Assembly (NCBI GenBank): GCA_951804985.1
Contig: OX638131.1
Coordinates: forward strand, 59,488,351 to 59,552,350
Source: Dryomyza anilis
Lineage: Eukaryota; Arthropoda; Insecta; Diptera; Dryomyzidae
Direction: 5' to 3'
Length of the DNA: 64,000 bases
The notes under the pieces are model-generated. The model was not told the DNA's origin. It ran no database searches and worked only from the letters and a program-made list of their open reading frames with translations. Shown one piece after another: positions 11,020 through 25,189 of this stretch; the first letter of the stretch is position 1; each line of letters opens with the position of its first letter. The position numbers were made by a program, and so were the translations under genes.

Positions 11020-14000
11020 GTGGTCAAATTTACTACCCCATTAAACTTTCAAAAACTGAAGGTAAACAATGAATTAAAATATGAATTAAATGCAAAAGGA
11101 AATGGCATAATACACAATTGGAATGGAGATTGTTCGAATTTATCTAATACAAGTGATGTTTTCATTGAAGTACCTTGCGAGGCAGCTAAAAATGGAAGAC
11201 TTATTTTATTAGTAGACTCAGGAGCAGATGCCAGTTTAGTAAAAGAAAGTGCAATGACAAATTTTCCAGGTTTTAACAAAAATATTCAAAAGGATTTGAA
11301 TGGAGCTTTTGGTGGTTGTGTTAGGACATTTGGAACCACCAAGGTCCAACACGGGAGCTTAGGGTGCTTAAGTTTAATGCTACACGTAGTGTCACTTGAA
11401 CAAGGAGTACCAGCAGACGGAATAATCGGACGTGACAATTTATTGAATCGATCTATAATAAATGCGATAGACAAAGCGATAACGTTCTTTGATAAAAATA
11501 AAAATCAAATTATAAAACTACCAATGAAAACACAGACAGAAATACAAAACATTTTTTACAACCAACAAATTAAAATTCAAGCGAGAACCGCGAATATATT
11601 ATCATTACCTTTAAAAACAAAAATTCCAATCGTATTAATACATAAGCAAGAAATTTCTCCAGGTGTATATTTAGGCGAAAGCCTATCAAATGTTCGCAAG
11701 AATAGAGTTTATGTTTCAATATTAAATGCTACAGAAAAAGAAATTCTAATAGACAACAAATTTAAACCAAAGTTTTCGAATTTTAATCAGTATAAAGAAT
11801 CGTATACCAAAAATTATACAATAAATAGCGTAAATTCAGTAAATATAACAAATAGAATTAACAGATTATTAAGGGAAATTAAAATTGACGAAACTTTAAA
11901 TAAAGACGAAATTACATCTTTACAAAATTTGTGTATTTCTTATCATGACGTTTTTCACTTAGATGGCGATGAATTAACATACACGCCAGCGCTTAAACAT
12001 GAAATAACTACACAGTGAAACCAACCACCAATTAATCAGAAACAATATAAACTTCCACATACACATAGGGAAGAAATTAATAGACAAGTAGTAAAAATGT
12101 TAGATGACGGCATTATATCTCCAAGCACCTCACCTTGGAATTCACCGTTATTGTTAGTACCAAAAAAGAGCAATAAGGACGGTAGCAAGAAATGGAGACT
12201 AGTAATAGAGTTTCGTAAACTAAATGATGTAACAATAAAACAAGTATTTCCGATTCCTCGTATAGACGAGATATTAGATCAGCTAGGGCATAGTAGATAC
12301 ATTTCAACATTAGATTTAGCAAGTGGTTATCATCAGGGCTTAGTAGATGAAAGAGATAAAGAAAAAACTGCTTTCAGTACGGGACTTGGACATTTTGAAT
12401 TTAATAGAATGCCATTTGGTTTAACAGGTGCACCTGCCACTTTTCAAAGAATAATGAACCACATATTAACAGGTTTACAGGGTATCGATTGTTTTGTGTA
12501 TCTCGATGACATAGTTGTATATGGAAAAAATTTAAGCGAACATGAGCATAGATTAAGTAATGTATTGCAGAAATTAAGGGAACATAATTTAAAATGAAAT
12601 ACCGAAAAATGTCAGTTTTTGCGTCGCGAAGTTGTATATTTAGGACATAAATGTTCGGAACTAGGTGCGCTGCCAGACCCCTCTAAGGTCGAATGCGTGA
12701 AAAATATTCCGGTGCCAAGAAATAGAAAAGCATTTTTGGGATTAATTAATTATTACAGAAAATTCATAGGCAATATGGCCAAAATATCATTACCAATTAA
12801 TAATTTACTTAGAAACGACGTTAAATTTACATGGACAGACGATTGTCAAAATTCATTTATTAAATTAAAAGAATCAATAATTTCATCACCAATTCTCTCA
12901 TATCCAGATTTTACGAAAACTTTTTTACTTACAACTGATGCAAGTAATGAAGCAATAGGCGCGGTACTGTCGCAAGGCGAAGTTGGAAGCGATAGACTAG
13001 TCGCATTTGCGAGTAGGGCATTAAATGGGGCCGAAAAACGATACTCCACCATTGAAAAAGAATTTTTAGCTATTGTTTGGGCAACCAAGAATTTTAGAGC
13101 ATACCTATTAGGGCGACCATTTTTACCAATTTTTACAGATCATAAGCCCCTAAAAGGTATTGCAAACTTAAAAGATCAGACATCCCGCCTTGCGCGTTTC
13201 CGACATAAGTTGTCAGAATACGATTTTGAAATAATTTACAAACCAGGTAAAAAGAATTTGAACGCAGATGCTTTAAGCAGAATACCATATATACAACCCG
13301 ATATTACAGCAGTACAAACACGTTCTAAAACTACACAAAATAAATTAGATCAACAAATTACAAAAACAAAGCCCCAAATTAGTACACCGGTCGTAGATGA
13401 AACAATTACAGATGCAAATAACGAAACAAATTCTGCACACTTATTAACTGATCCGGAAGAGATTAAAACGGTAATAAAAGATTTTCATGATTCCGCATTA
13501 GGAGACCATCAGGGCGCAGTAAAAACATATTTTAGAATCAGAAGACAATTGAACAATTTAATAATGCAGAAACAAATAAAAGATTACGTAAAAAATTGTT
13601 CAAAATGCCAAGTAAATAAAAGTTTTAGGCTTACAAAAATGCCAATGGTCCTAACTGATACGCCCGTGCGACCATTTGATAAAGTATACATGGATCTTGT
13701 AGGAATTTTACCAGAAACTATCTCTGGAAATAAATATATATTAACATTTCAAGATGATTTTTCAAAATATATGTGTTGCGTAGCTATACCGGACGCAGAA
13801 GCAAGCACTGTAGCGAAAGCATTTTACGACGAAATCATTACGCGCTTAAACATTCCAAAAGTATTAGTTACCGACAATGGTTCAAATTTCGTCTCTAAAC
13901 TGTTTTCAGATACATGTAAATTGTTAGGAATTAAAAAGTTACATATTAGGCCATATAATCCACAAGCTAATGGATCTTTGGAAAGAAGCCATCGACCATT

Positions 14001-14505
14001 AGCAGAATATATGCGAAGTTTTGCAAAAGAAGATGGGTCAAACTGGGACCAATGGTTAAATTCGGCAATGCACGTGCACAATAACACAGTACATATGTCA
14101 ACAGGGCAAACCTCTTTCCGTACTTTATATGGGTTTGATTTTGATATGCCCACTAATCTAAAACGTAAATGTTCACCAGTTTATAATACTGATGATTACA
14201 ACAAATTATTAAAATATCAGATTCAACGCACACATGAAATCGTGAGACAAAATCAAGATAAAGCAAAAGAAAAATCTAAACAAAGCTATGACAGCGGATT
14301 ACACCCAACAATATTTAAAGTAGGCGATAAAATATTATTAAAAAATCAAAATAGAAAGAATAAATTTTCTCCCATATGGGTAGGACCCTATGAGGTACTT
14401 TCGGTAGTAAGTCCTGTAACGACAATGATTTCCATCAAAGGAAAAGGGAAAAAATTACATAACAACTTATTAAAAGCATATAATTTTGAAGTTTTACACA
14501 ATTAA
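11020..14505 (+). pseudogene. pol: Pol polyprotein of element A (protease-RT-RNase H-integrase)
   Basis: One reading frame of about 1160 codons, broken only by TGA at 12016-12018 and TGA at 12595-12597. The aspartic protease has the intact LLVDSGADAS site near 11208. Reverse transcriptase has the FGLTGAPATF block and FVYLDDIVVYG catalytic site. RNase H begins LTTDASNEAIGAVLSQ. Integrase has an HHCC finger (HDSALGDHQG ... CSKCQVNK), the catalytic Asp in DKVYMDLVG, the second Asp in LVTDNGSNF, the Glu in NGSLERSHR, and a C-terminal GPY/F module (WVGPYEVLS). Pol follows gag in a different frame. It is nearly full length, and the two premature stops are the only visible damage. Confidence 0.88.
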
Positions 14506-16946
<2,441 letters not shown>

Positions 16947-16959
16947 TAAGGGGGAAGAA
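16947..16959 (+). other. Polypurine tract of element A
   Basis: AATAAGGGGGAAGAA directly precedes the right LTR. This is the expected plus-strand priming site. Confidence 0.8.
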
Positions 16960-17594
16960 TGTTGTATATCAGAAATACTTTTTCTTTTAGTTTGAAAAAT
17001 CTGCACATCGCCAGTAAGCACAATTGCATATTCATATTAATCATAATAATGTAACACCAAAAATGCTTACTGTTGCATGCATTCATATTTTTCTCATACA
17101 CTTATTTGATACACTTACTCTTATACACATATGATGACAACAACAAATGTATTGGTTGTAATGTAAGCCTCATCAGGTAGCACCTGCTTGCGGCGTACAG
17201 GGAACTAAAGCACATAGAAGTTTTTCTCACGATCACCCCAATACGAATTGATTATTTCACAATATGATGACACTCAGATCTGGTGTTTGTAAATATTGGT
17301 GCGACCGAGGTGATGAGTAGAGGTTAAGAATATATTTTAAGTGTGATAAGATTTTAACTGCCTTAGAGTGCAGACGTGTTTCTTTTATAAGTTAAACAAT
17401 AATGTTAATAATAAAATAGAACTTTCAATTAAATAAAAGTATGTCTTGGAGAAAAGACTTGTTTGAATTATTTCGGTTAATAAAAATGGAACTTCAACGT
17501 TGGACATTCTCTGGTAGGACATCATGGGTAATTATAAATGGAACGTTGCAACATTTGGCCTCACGCCTAAGTAACGGACATTTTAATTACAACA
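16960..17594 (+). repeat. Right LTR of element A
   Basis: Starts TGTTGTATATC and ends ATTACAACA, matching 9654-10291 at about 98% by eye. It is followed by the TTAC duplication. Confidence 0.9.
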
Positions 17595-17598
17595 TTAC

Positions 17599-17728
17599 TA
17601 AAGCTGCTTACTATTTAACTGGGTATGATTCCGGAGAGGAAATAAACTTTTATGTAGACAGTCAACCAGCACTCAAAGCTTTAAAAAGCAACACCATAAA
17701 ATCTAACACAGTAGGAAAATGTTTTTAG
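17599..17728 (+). pseudogene. RNase H domain fragment of a LINE, 3' part
   Basis: Continues the frame interrupted at 9653. TKAAYYLTGY follows the Glu helix, and EINFYVDSQPALKAL carries the third catalytic Asp (VDSQ). The frame closes at 17728, before the end of a full RNase H fold, so the domain is truncated. The downstream 17729-18111 shows no further LINE coding sequence. Confidence 0.7.
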
Positions 17729-18428
17729 GTACTGCATCTGGTGTCAAGCAGGTATGCGTCTGTTCCCGGAGGGGCGGCCTCCTCTGCCGACCGTAGAGTC
17801 TCTAAACTCTTATAGGCGTCTGATCCCTGTGGCGCCTTTTTTCCGACCGCAGGGCCGTTAAACACATACAACCGAAGGGTCTTGAAACACTTCGACTTAC
17901 GCGGTAGAATAAAGATACCAGGTACGTTTTCTGTATTTTAGCAACCCTGGCGCGCAAGACTTTCTATTCAATATAAACTCACACCATCACATGGATAAAG
18001 CTGTAGTCCAACCCTGTTGTCAATAAAAATGCAACTTTAAATTAACCAACGGTTCAATTTGTATTCGTTTCTGGATAATGGACAAGTAAGCAATATTATT
18101 CTTTTTTTTTTTTGCAAAAATACAATTATAATGCATGTAGATTTGTTATAAAAACGATGAGGAAGACCACCTCGAACACCAATGTTCTTGCAGAATCAGC
18201 CATCGATTGTGAGATGCAGAAACTACGAGCAAAGTCTTCAATAAAAGCACATAATAAAGTGAGTCGGGAAGATGCGTCGAAAACAAAAGTTGAGGCAAAA
18301 ACAACCAATGATGTTGATATGTCAGCAGTGCTTCCACAAAAGAACTAACACGAAAGTGAGTTGTAATTATATCGTATTATAATATTATAAATAAAGATAT
18401 ATTTTAAAAAGTTCGACGTCGTAATCGG
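17729..18428. other. Interval before element C; one short unrecognised frame
   Basis: 17729-18111 contains no gene. An open frame at 18112-18348 (first codon CAA-type context, ATG at its second Met) encodes a Lys- and Ala-rich, charged 78-residue product (AIDCEMQKLRAKSSIKAHNK). It could be an N-terminal piece of the hAT gene that resumes after element C, but nothing in it proves this. The 4-bp target TCGG occupies 18425-18428. Confidence 0.35.
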
Positions 18429-18610
18429 TGTAGTAATCCATACAAGTAAAACACTTGTTTCAAATTTTATAAAAAAATAAAAAATATAAAAAAAACTAAT
18501 TTGTAAACACTTTCAAAAAAATTTTCAAAAATAAAATTATTCTAATTTTGGTGTTCAGCATTTAACGAACATTGTTTTATTAAATTAAATTCGTAAACCA
18601 TTACTTAAAA
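18429..18610 (+). repeat. Left LTR of element C
   Basis: 182 bp, matched by 22459-22640 with two visible differences (AAATTTTC versus AAAATTTC, and TAAATTCG versus TAAAGTCG). It is followed at once by CTGGTGACCCTC, the candidate primer-binding site. Confidence 0.9.
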
Positions 18611-18629
18611 CTGGTGACCCTCAGTGAAA

Positions 18630-19454
18630 ATGCACAGAACACCACCAGGAACACCATCTTCGGACGCTCCGGTCCAGAACGCCTCAGAATTGGTAAGCGC
18701 AAATTCGCAGCAACCGGAAACAGCAGTGTACACAATAAGCGTACAGAAATTTCCTCCATTCTGGACAAAAAATCCGAAAGTTTGGTTCTTGCAAATAGAA
18801 TCTATTTTCTCCATCGCTCGAATCAGAGCTGACGAAACTAAATTTCGTCATCTTGTCGCAAATGTAGATGCTAACACGTTGGACTTGGTAAGCGATATTC
18901 TGGAAACGGCTCCAGCAGGAAACAGATATGAAACACTTAAAACTCGCATCATATCCATGTTTTCGGAATCCGATGAGCGCAAGCTCAAGCGATTACTGAG
19001 CGGTCAAGTTCTGGGAGATCAACAGCCATCGCACTTCTTGCGAACGATGCAGAACCTCGGAAGTGGACAAGTTGGAGACAACGTCATTAAAAGTCTTTTC
19101 CTTGAGCAGCTTCCCGACAACGTCCGTGCAATTCTTGCGATCAGTGAACAGCAGGATATCAACAAGCTCGCAGAACAAGCTGACAAAGTCATGGACATGG
19201 CACGTCCTGCCAACATCTCCAGCGTTGCAAATACGCCAGATTCCTTACCATTCGATCGCTTGTCTCAACAAATCGAAGCACTCGAAAAACGGTTCGAGAA
19301 TATGAATCGTGGCAGAAACGTGCAGCGTAATCGCAGTTCATCGCGCAGAGATTCCAGAGCTAGGAACGCAAACCCAAATTACTGTTGGTACCACAAGCGC
19401 TTTGGTGACAAAGCCACCAAATGCACTTCGCCATGCAGCTATCCAAAAAATTAA
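18630..19454 (+). CDS. gag: Gag of element C
   Basis: An intact frame of about 274 codons from the ATG at 18630. The N-terminal capsid-type region contains FPPFWTKNPKVWFLQIES, a common motif of insect Gag proteins, then helical capsid sequence (LLSGQVLGDQQPSHFLRTMQ). The C-terminus is Arg- and Ser-rich and basic (RNVQRNRSSSRRDSRARN), followed by a CCHC-like finger CWYHKRFGDKATKCTSPC. Gag forms the virus-like particle and binds element RNA in the cytoplasm. The frame ends just before the protease frame, so pol needs frameshifting or was expressed from an overlapping frame. Confidence 0.85.
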   Translation: MHRTPPGTPSSDAPVQNASELVSANSQQPETAVYTISVQKFPPFWTKNPKVWFLQIESIFSIARIRADETKFRHLVANVDANTLDLVSDILETAPAGNRYETLKTRIISMFSESDERKLKRLLSGQVLGDQQPSHFLRTMQNLGSGQVGDNVIKSLFLEQLPDNVRAILAISEQQDINKLAEQADKVMDMARPANISSVANTPDSLPFDRLSQQIEALEKRFENMNRGRNVQRNRSSSRRDSRARNANPNYCWYHKRFGDKATKCTSPCSYPKN

Positions 19455-22400
19455 TGAGCTTTTCGGATCCTGCGGCCTCCGAAATAGCTGATAACACATC
19501 AGGCCGCCTCTTCATCAAGGACAAGACAACAAGAAAAACTTTTTTGATTGACACTGGTGCTGACATCTCGGTTATACCAAGTACATTTGTTCGCAGCTAA
19601 CGGTACGCCCATAAAAACGTTTGGCGCAAAGATTCTTCAACTCGATCTTGGTCTGCGGAAAGCATTTTCTTGGCTGTTCATCATAGCAGACGTCACAAAA
19701 TGCATCATCGGTTCAGATTTCCTGAAACATTTTCTTCTACTTCCCGACCTCAAGAACAAAAGACTCGTCGATGGATCTACGCTTCTGTCAGTACCTGCAA
19801 CAATCTCAAGAGAACCATCCCTCGGCATAACAACAATTGTCAAGAATCAAAGCATTTACCAGAAACTTCTAGAAGAATTCCCGGAAATTCATAATCTCTC
19901 AATGTCGCTCACCAACAACAAGAACGGTGTATTCCATCACATCGAAACATCAGGACCTCCAGTTCGCGCAAAGGTAAGACCTCTTGATAACAAACGTCTT
20001 ATTAGCGCCAAAAAAGAATTCAAATTCATGCTGGACCATGCAATTATTCGTCCATCGAAAAGCATGTGGTCAAACCCTTTACACATGGCTCCTAAAAAGA
20101 ACGGAGATTGGCGACCCTGTGGGGATTACCGATTTTTAAACAATATTACTGTTCCCGATCGGTACTCCATCCCATTCATCACAGACTATGTGCATTGCCT
20201 ACATGGTCGAAAGTTTTTTTCGAAGCTAGACCTCATTAGAGCTTATCATCAGATCGACATGCATTCTGATGATATCCAGAAGACTGCTATCATTACGCCA
20301 TTTGGCTTATTTGAATTTCTCAAAATGCCTTTTGGTCTGCGCAATGCAGCGCAAAGCTTTCAGCGTCTGATGGATGAGATCTGTCGCGACTTGGACTTCG
20401 TTTTCACGTATATTGACGATGTATTGATTGCGTCATATACTGAAGAACAGCATATTCAACATTTAAGAGCAATTTTTGAACGCTTTCGAAAATTTGGCAT
20501 CATGATTAATCCTGCAAAATGTGAATTTGGATCCCCTGAAATTAATTTTCTTGGATTTCACATAACCTCTCTTGGTAGCACGCCGACGGCCTCAAAAGTT
20601 CAATCAATAATAGATTTTCCACAGCCCAAAACACTTTTGGAGTTTCGCCGATTCACGTGCATGCTTAATTTCTATCGTCGATTTCTACCGCACGCTGCTC
20701 ATGATCAAGCTCTATTAAATGATTACTTAAAAGGCGCGGTAAAGAAAGATAAGCGTCCGGTTATATGGACAGAAGCCGCAACCGAATCATTTAAAAGATG
20801 CAAAAAACAAATTGCAAATGCTGCACTTCTAGCACATCCCGTGAAAGATGCAGATCTTCATCTCAAAGTTGACGCTTCAGACTTTGCTATCGGTGCTGTG
20901 GTAGAACAACAAATTGGTGAAAGTTGGCAACCACTCTCTTTCTTCTGAGTCCTGCAGAGTGCAAATATAGCACGTATGACCGCGAACTACTTGCTGCTTA
21001 TAGTGCTGTAAAACATTTTCGGCATATCCTAGAAGGACGAGATTTTACATTGCTAACGGATCATAAACCCTTAACGTACGCCTTTCACCAAAATCCGAAC
21101 AAAGCCACACCTCGTCAATTTCGTCACCTTGATTATATCGGTCAGTTTACTACGAAGCTCGTGCACATATCCGGAATTAACAATACTGTTGCAGACGCTT
21201 TATCACGGATTGACGAAATATCTACTTTAAATTATGCGAAGCTGAAGAACTTGCAAATTTTCTTAATAGCGATACCGGACTCAAGCTGAAACTCATACAA
21301 CTTCCCGGATCCAACATTCAAATTTACTGCGACGTATCACAAGGTAAAACAAGACCCTTTCTTACAACCAGCTTCCGTAGATCCGCCTTTGACAAGCTTC
21401 ATAATCTTGCGCATCCTGGCATAAGATCTACGAGAAAATTAGTTGCAGATCGTTTTGTATGGCCCGCGTTAAATAAGGATTGCAAGATGTGGACGAAATT
21501 CTGTGAAGCCTGTCAAAAATCAAAAATTACTAGGCATACGAAATCGCCTCTTGGTAATTTTCCAGTAACGTCAAACCGATTTTGTGAAGTTCATGTCGAT
21601 GTCGTTGGACCATTACCGCCGTCCGAAGGATATTCATATCTGTTGACAATAATAGACAGATTCTCAAGATGGCCAGAGGCAATTCCTATTCGTGACATCA
21701 CCGCTGAGACAGTTAGCCGAACTTTCTTCGAAGGTTGGATATCAAAGTTTGGATGTCCCAACAAAATCATTTGTGACCGTGGACGGCAATTCACGTCTAA
21801 ACTCTTCCACGACTTGTCTGAATTTCTTGGCGTAAAATGTCAACATACCACATCATACCATCCTCAAGCGAATGGTATGGTTGAAAGACTTCACAGGACC
21901 TTAAAAGCTTCGTTGATTTGCAGAGCAAATGCGCAATGGACAAAATCTTTGTCATCAGTGTTGCTTGGTTTGAGGACCGCGTATAAGGACGACATTGAAG
22001 CATCTGCTGCAGAAGTACTGTACGGCGAAAATCTCCATCTGCCTGGTGAATTTTTTATTCAAAAAACTAACGATCGTCTTAATGCAACATACTTCGTAAG
22101 TGCTTTGAAAGACACAATGCAACAAATTCAACCAAAAACTGCATGTGGTAATCCGCATGGATTCATTTCAAAGGATCTTCTACATTCAAAATCGGTTTGG
22201 GTACGTCAAGATGCAGTAACAAAACCTCTTCAACCTAAATATACTGGTCCATATGAAGTTGTGAAGAAATCCGACAAATATTTTATTTTAAAGATGAACA
22301 ACAAAGATGACAGTGTTTCGATTGATCGATTAAAACCAGCATTCATCGAATCAAGCATAATCGCAGCCTGTTGCCAGGAACAATCATCATCACCTCTACA

Positions 22401-22479
22401 GTTGACTCAAAGTTCAACTCAAAATTCAAAAACCCGCCTTCCGCTAGGAAGGGGGTACTGTAGTAATCCATACAAGTAA
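19455..22479 (+). pseudogene. pol: Pol of element C (protease-RT-RNase H-integrase)
   Basis: The domains are complete and in order. Protease has [13 protein letters not shown] near 19545. RT has [10 protein letters not shown] and the catalytic [11 protein letters not shown] near 20403. RNase H begins [16 protein letters not shown] and continues as YSTYDRELLA and LLTDHKPL. Integrase has an HHCC finger (HNLAHPGIRS ... CEACQKSK), then VHVDVVG, CDRGRQFTSK and NGMVERLHR as the D,D,E triad, and a GPY/F tail (YTGPYEVVK). It is broken by frameshifts near 19585 (protease), 20945 (RNase H) and 21265 (before integrase). The last codons run into the right LTR. Single-base frame errors with near-identical LTRs may partly be assembly errors. 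Confidence 0.85.
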
Positions 22480-22640
22480 AACACTTGTTTCAAATTTTAT
22501 AAAAAAATAAAAAATATAAAAAAAACTAATTTGTAAACACTTTCAAAAAAAATTTCAAAAATAAAATTATTCTAATTTTGGTGTTCAGCATTTAACGAAC
22601 ATTGTTTTATTAAATTAAAGTCGTAAACCATTACTTAAAA
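22459..22640 (+). repeat. Right LTR of element C
   Basis: Starts TGTAGTAATCC and ends ATTACTTAAAA, followed by the target duplication TCGG at 22641-22644. Confidence 0.9.
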
Positions 22641-22649
22641 TCGGAATCA

Positions 22650-24688
22650 GTGTCGTCAGAATCGGAAGAATTATTAACTGAAAAACCACCAATAACAACA
22701 TTATCAAAGGGAAAAGGGAAACGATATATAAATATACAAGCGTATAAATCAAGAAACCATTTGATATGGCTTGGTGATAAAAATGGGCGTCCCTTCTGTA
22801 ACGTATGTCAGAAAAGTATTATAGGTGGAACTTTCCACCTTACACGGCATGAAAAAACTGAGTTTCATAAAAAAATTTAAGACTGCAGAATGCACGACTC
22901 TACTGAAAACTGCAGCTGAAAATGGAAAGAAAGCACAGACCCACATGGAATCACGTAGACTTGAGTTGAAAATTTGCAGGTTGTGGAACATAATTTGTCT
23001 TTCAATTACTTGGATCACCAGCCTGCTTTCTTGATGTCTTGTTTCCCCAGCTCAAGTATAATTCCAAAAATAAGTTGTGGTCGAAAAAAAGGTGCACAAT
23101 TAATAACGCAGATTATTGCACTGGCAAGTATTGAAGATGCTGCTTCAGAGCTTCAAGGATCAAAATATTCAATTATAATAGACGAAAATACAGACGTCAG
23201 CACAAAGCAATGTCTTGGAATTGTTGCCAGATATTTCTGCGAAAAACATTTGGAAGTGAGATACCGATTCATGGGAATAGTTGAAGTGAGAGATGGAACA
23301 GCCAGTGGATTATATGATTTATTAAAAGAATACCTGCACAAAAACAACATCCCGTAGCAGAATATTATCGGATTCGCTTCGGATAACGCTTCGGTTATTA
23401 GTGGGCAATTTAATGGTGTTGTTACCAAATTAAAGAGGGATTTACCATACTTATTCAGCATTGGCTGTATTTGCCACTCATTTAATTTGTGCGCATCGGA
23501 AGCAGCTCTTGGGTTTCCCAAAACTATTGAAGATTTGACGCGGGACATAAACCAATATTTTTATCACAGTTCTAAACGCCTCAGCAAGTTTAATCAGCTG
23601 CAAGCGCTTGCTAATATTAAACAGCACAAATTGTTGAAATTGGCAAATACGCGTTGGTTATCACTCGAAGCGGTTGTGATTCGAATGCTGGAACAATGGG
23701 ATGTTCTAATAATGTTTTTTACTGAAGCTGCGGCTGAAGACAACTTGCAAGCTTCCGTTACAATTCTTAATGCATTAAAAACTCCCATTTACAAGTTATA
23801 CTCCCTTTTCCTATCTTTTGTGATGGGTCTCGAAAATCGTTTGACTATTGAGTTTCAATGTGAAAAGCCAAAGCTACATACATTGCTTTCAAGAATAAGT
23901 GAAGTTTATAAAACACTTCTGAAAATTTTTATGAAGAAAGATTATCTGGAGAAAACATCAATCGAAAAAATTATTCCTGAGAACTCCCGAGAATATCTTT
24001 CAATGGATAACATGTATATTGGATCTCGTGCAGAAGTTTTTATTGATACAGGAGTAGTGTCAATAACAGATTTAAAAAATTTTCAACTACGTGCACTTCA
24101 ATTTTACATAACATTGTGATCAGAAATAATAAAACGGGTTCGATTTAATGATTCAGTTTTGAATAAACTTGAAATGCTTGACCCCAAATCTATCATTAAG
24201 GGCGATGTCTTGTCAATTATACCATTGGCTAAACCATTTCCAAATGTTATATCACAGTCATACTGGGAAGAACTCAACACGAAATGGAGGATGTTGCCTG
24301 AAGTTAAAATTAATTTCAATGAGTTCATTTCTTTGACAGAATACATAAATTGTATTGGAGATTTGAGAAATGTGCTGGGAAACCAAATGTTTAAAAACGT
24401 ACATTATTTTATGAAAGCCATGGCTTGTCTTCGTCGCAGCAGCGCAGCAGCTAAACGCGTTTTTTCTCAATTTAAGCTTATTAAAACAAATATTCGCAAT
24501 AAACTAGCCATCGAAACGTGAGTGCACTTCTGCTGTGCAAGGAACTTATGAACAACAAGATATACAGTGAATGGGAGCCCAGTAAAGATTTACTAAAAAG
24601 AAAAGTGAATGTAGACGATATCGATTCAATTATAGAATATGATATTTTTATAAAAGAACATGGTGAACAAAATTACGACTTTTTTTAA
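22650..24688 (+). pseudogene. hAT-family transposase, decayed
   Basis: The N-terminus has a BED-like or related zinc finger (FCNVCQKSIIGGTFHLTRHEKTEFH). The RNase-H-like catalytic core shows SIIIDENTDVSTKQ (first Asp region) and FASDNASVISGQF (second). NTRWLSLEAVV follows, and a C-terminal hAT dimerisation motif (SSAAAKRVFSQFKLIKTNIR) ends in ELMNNKIYSEW and NYDFF. The architecture resembles ZMYM6/ZNF862-like hAT transposases. It is inactivated by frameshifts near 22880 and 22970, TAG at 23355, TGA at 24117 and a one-base shift near 24519. Element C inserted immediately upstream, apparently into this transposon's 5' part. I could not place its terminal inverted repeats. Confidence 0.82.
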
Positions 24689-24814
24689 TTTTCATTTTTT
24701 TTTTATTACATAAATAAAAGTCCCACTAAAAATAATCTGTAACCATTTTTTCTTATAATATAAATAGTTTAAGAGATATGAACCTTAAAACATTGGAAAA
24801 AAATTGCATTCCAT

Positions 24815-24908
<94 letters not shown>

Positions 24909-25189
24909 ACATAACTAAAATATCAAGAAAATTGTAGTGAAATACTACCATTTTCGTTAGAAATTTACTTATTTGATTTTAAGTGTTTGATATTATAACT
25001 TAACACACACTAACTACACAAAATTTATATTAACGCAAATTTATTACAATAGGCTGAAGAAAAATATAAAAATACAAAGATTCCATTAGTACATCCACAT
25101 TTCGTAAAATTTTACGCCAAAACTTCCAATTTGAGGAATATTATGTCAAGATAATAATTTTATATCAATTAATCCTACAGATATCCTTT
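24689..25189. other. AT-rich spacer with (CA)n(TA)n microsatellite
   Basis: No gene. 24818-24904 is CACACACACA running into about 76 bp of TA repeats. The surrounding sequence may contain the 3' end of the hAT element. Confidence 0.7.

Larger units (their letters stand above)
18429..22640 (+). mobile_element. Gypsy-type LTR retrotransposon C, structurally complete
   Basis: A 4.2-kb element with 182-bp LTRs (TGTAGTAATCC ... ATTACTTAAAA) and an exact 4-bp target duplication TCGG (18425-18428 and 22641-22644). It has gag, then pol with protease, RT, RNase H and integrase, and a polypurine stretch AGGAAGGGGG before the right LTR. The two LTRs differ at only two positions by eye, so insertion is recent. 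Compact size, short LTRs and the CWYHKRFG...C Gag finger resemble the Mag-type lineage. Several frame breaks in pol are surprising for so young an element. Confidence 0.9.
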
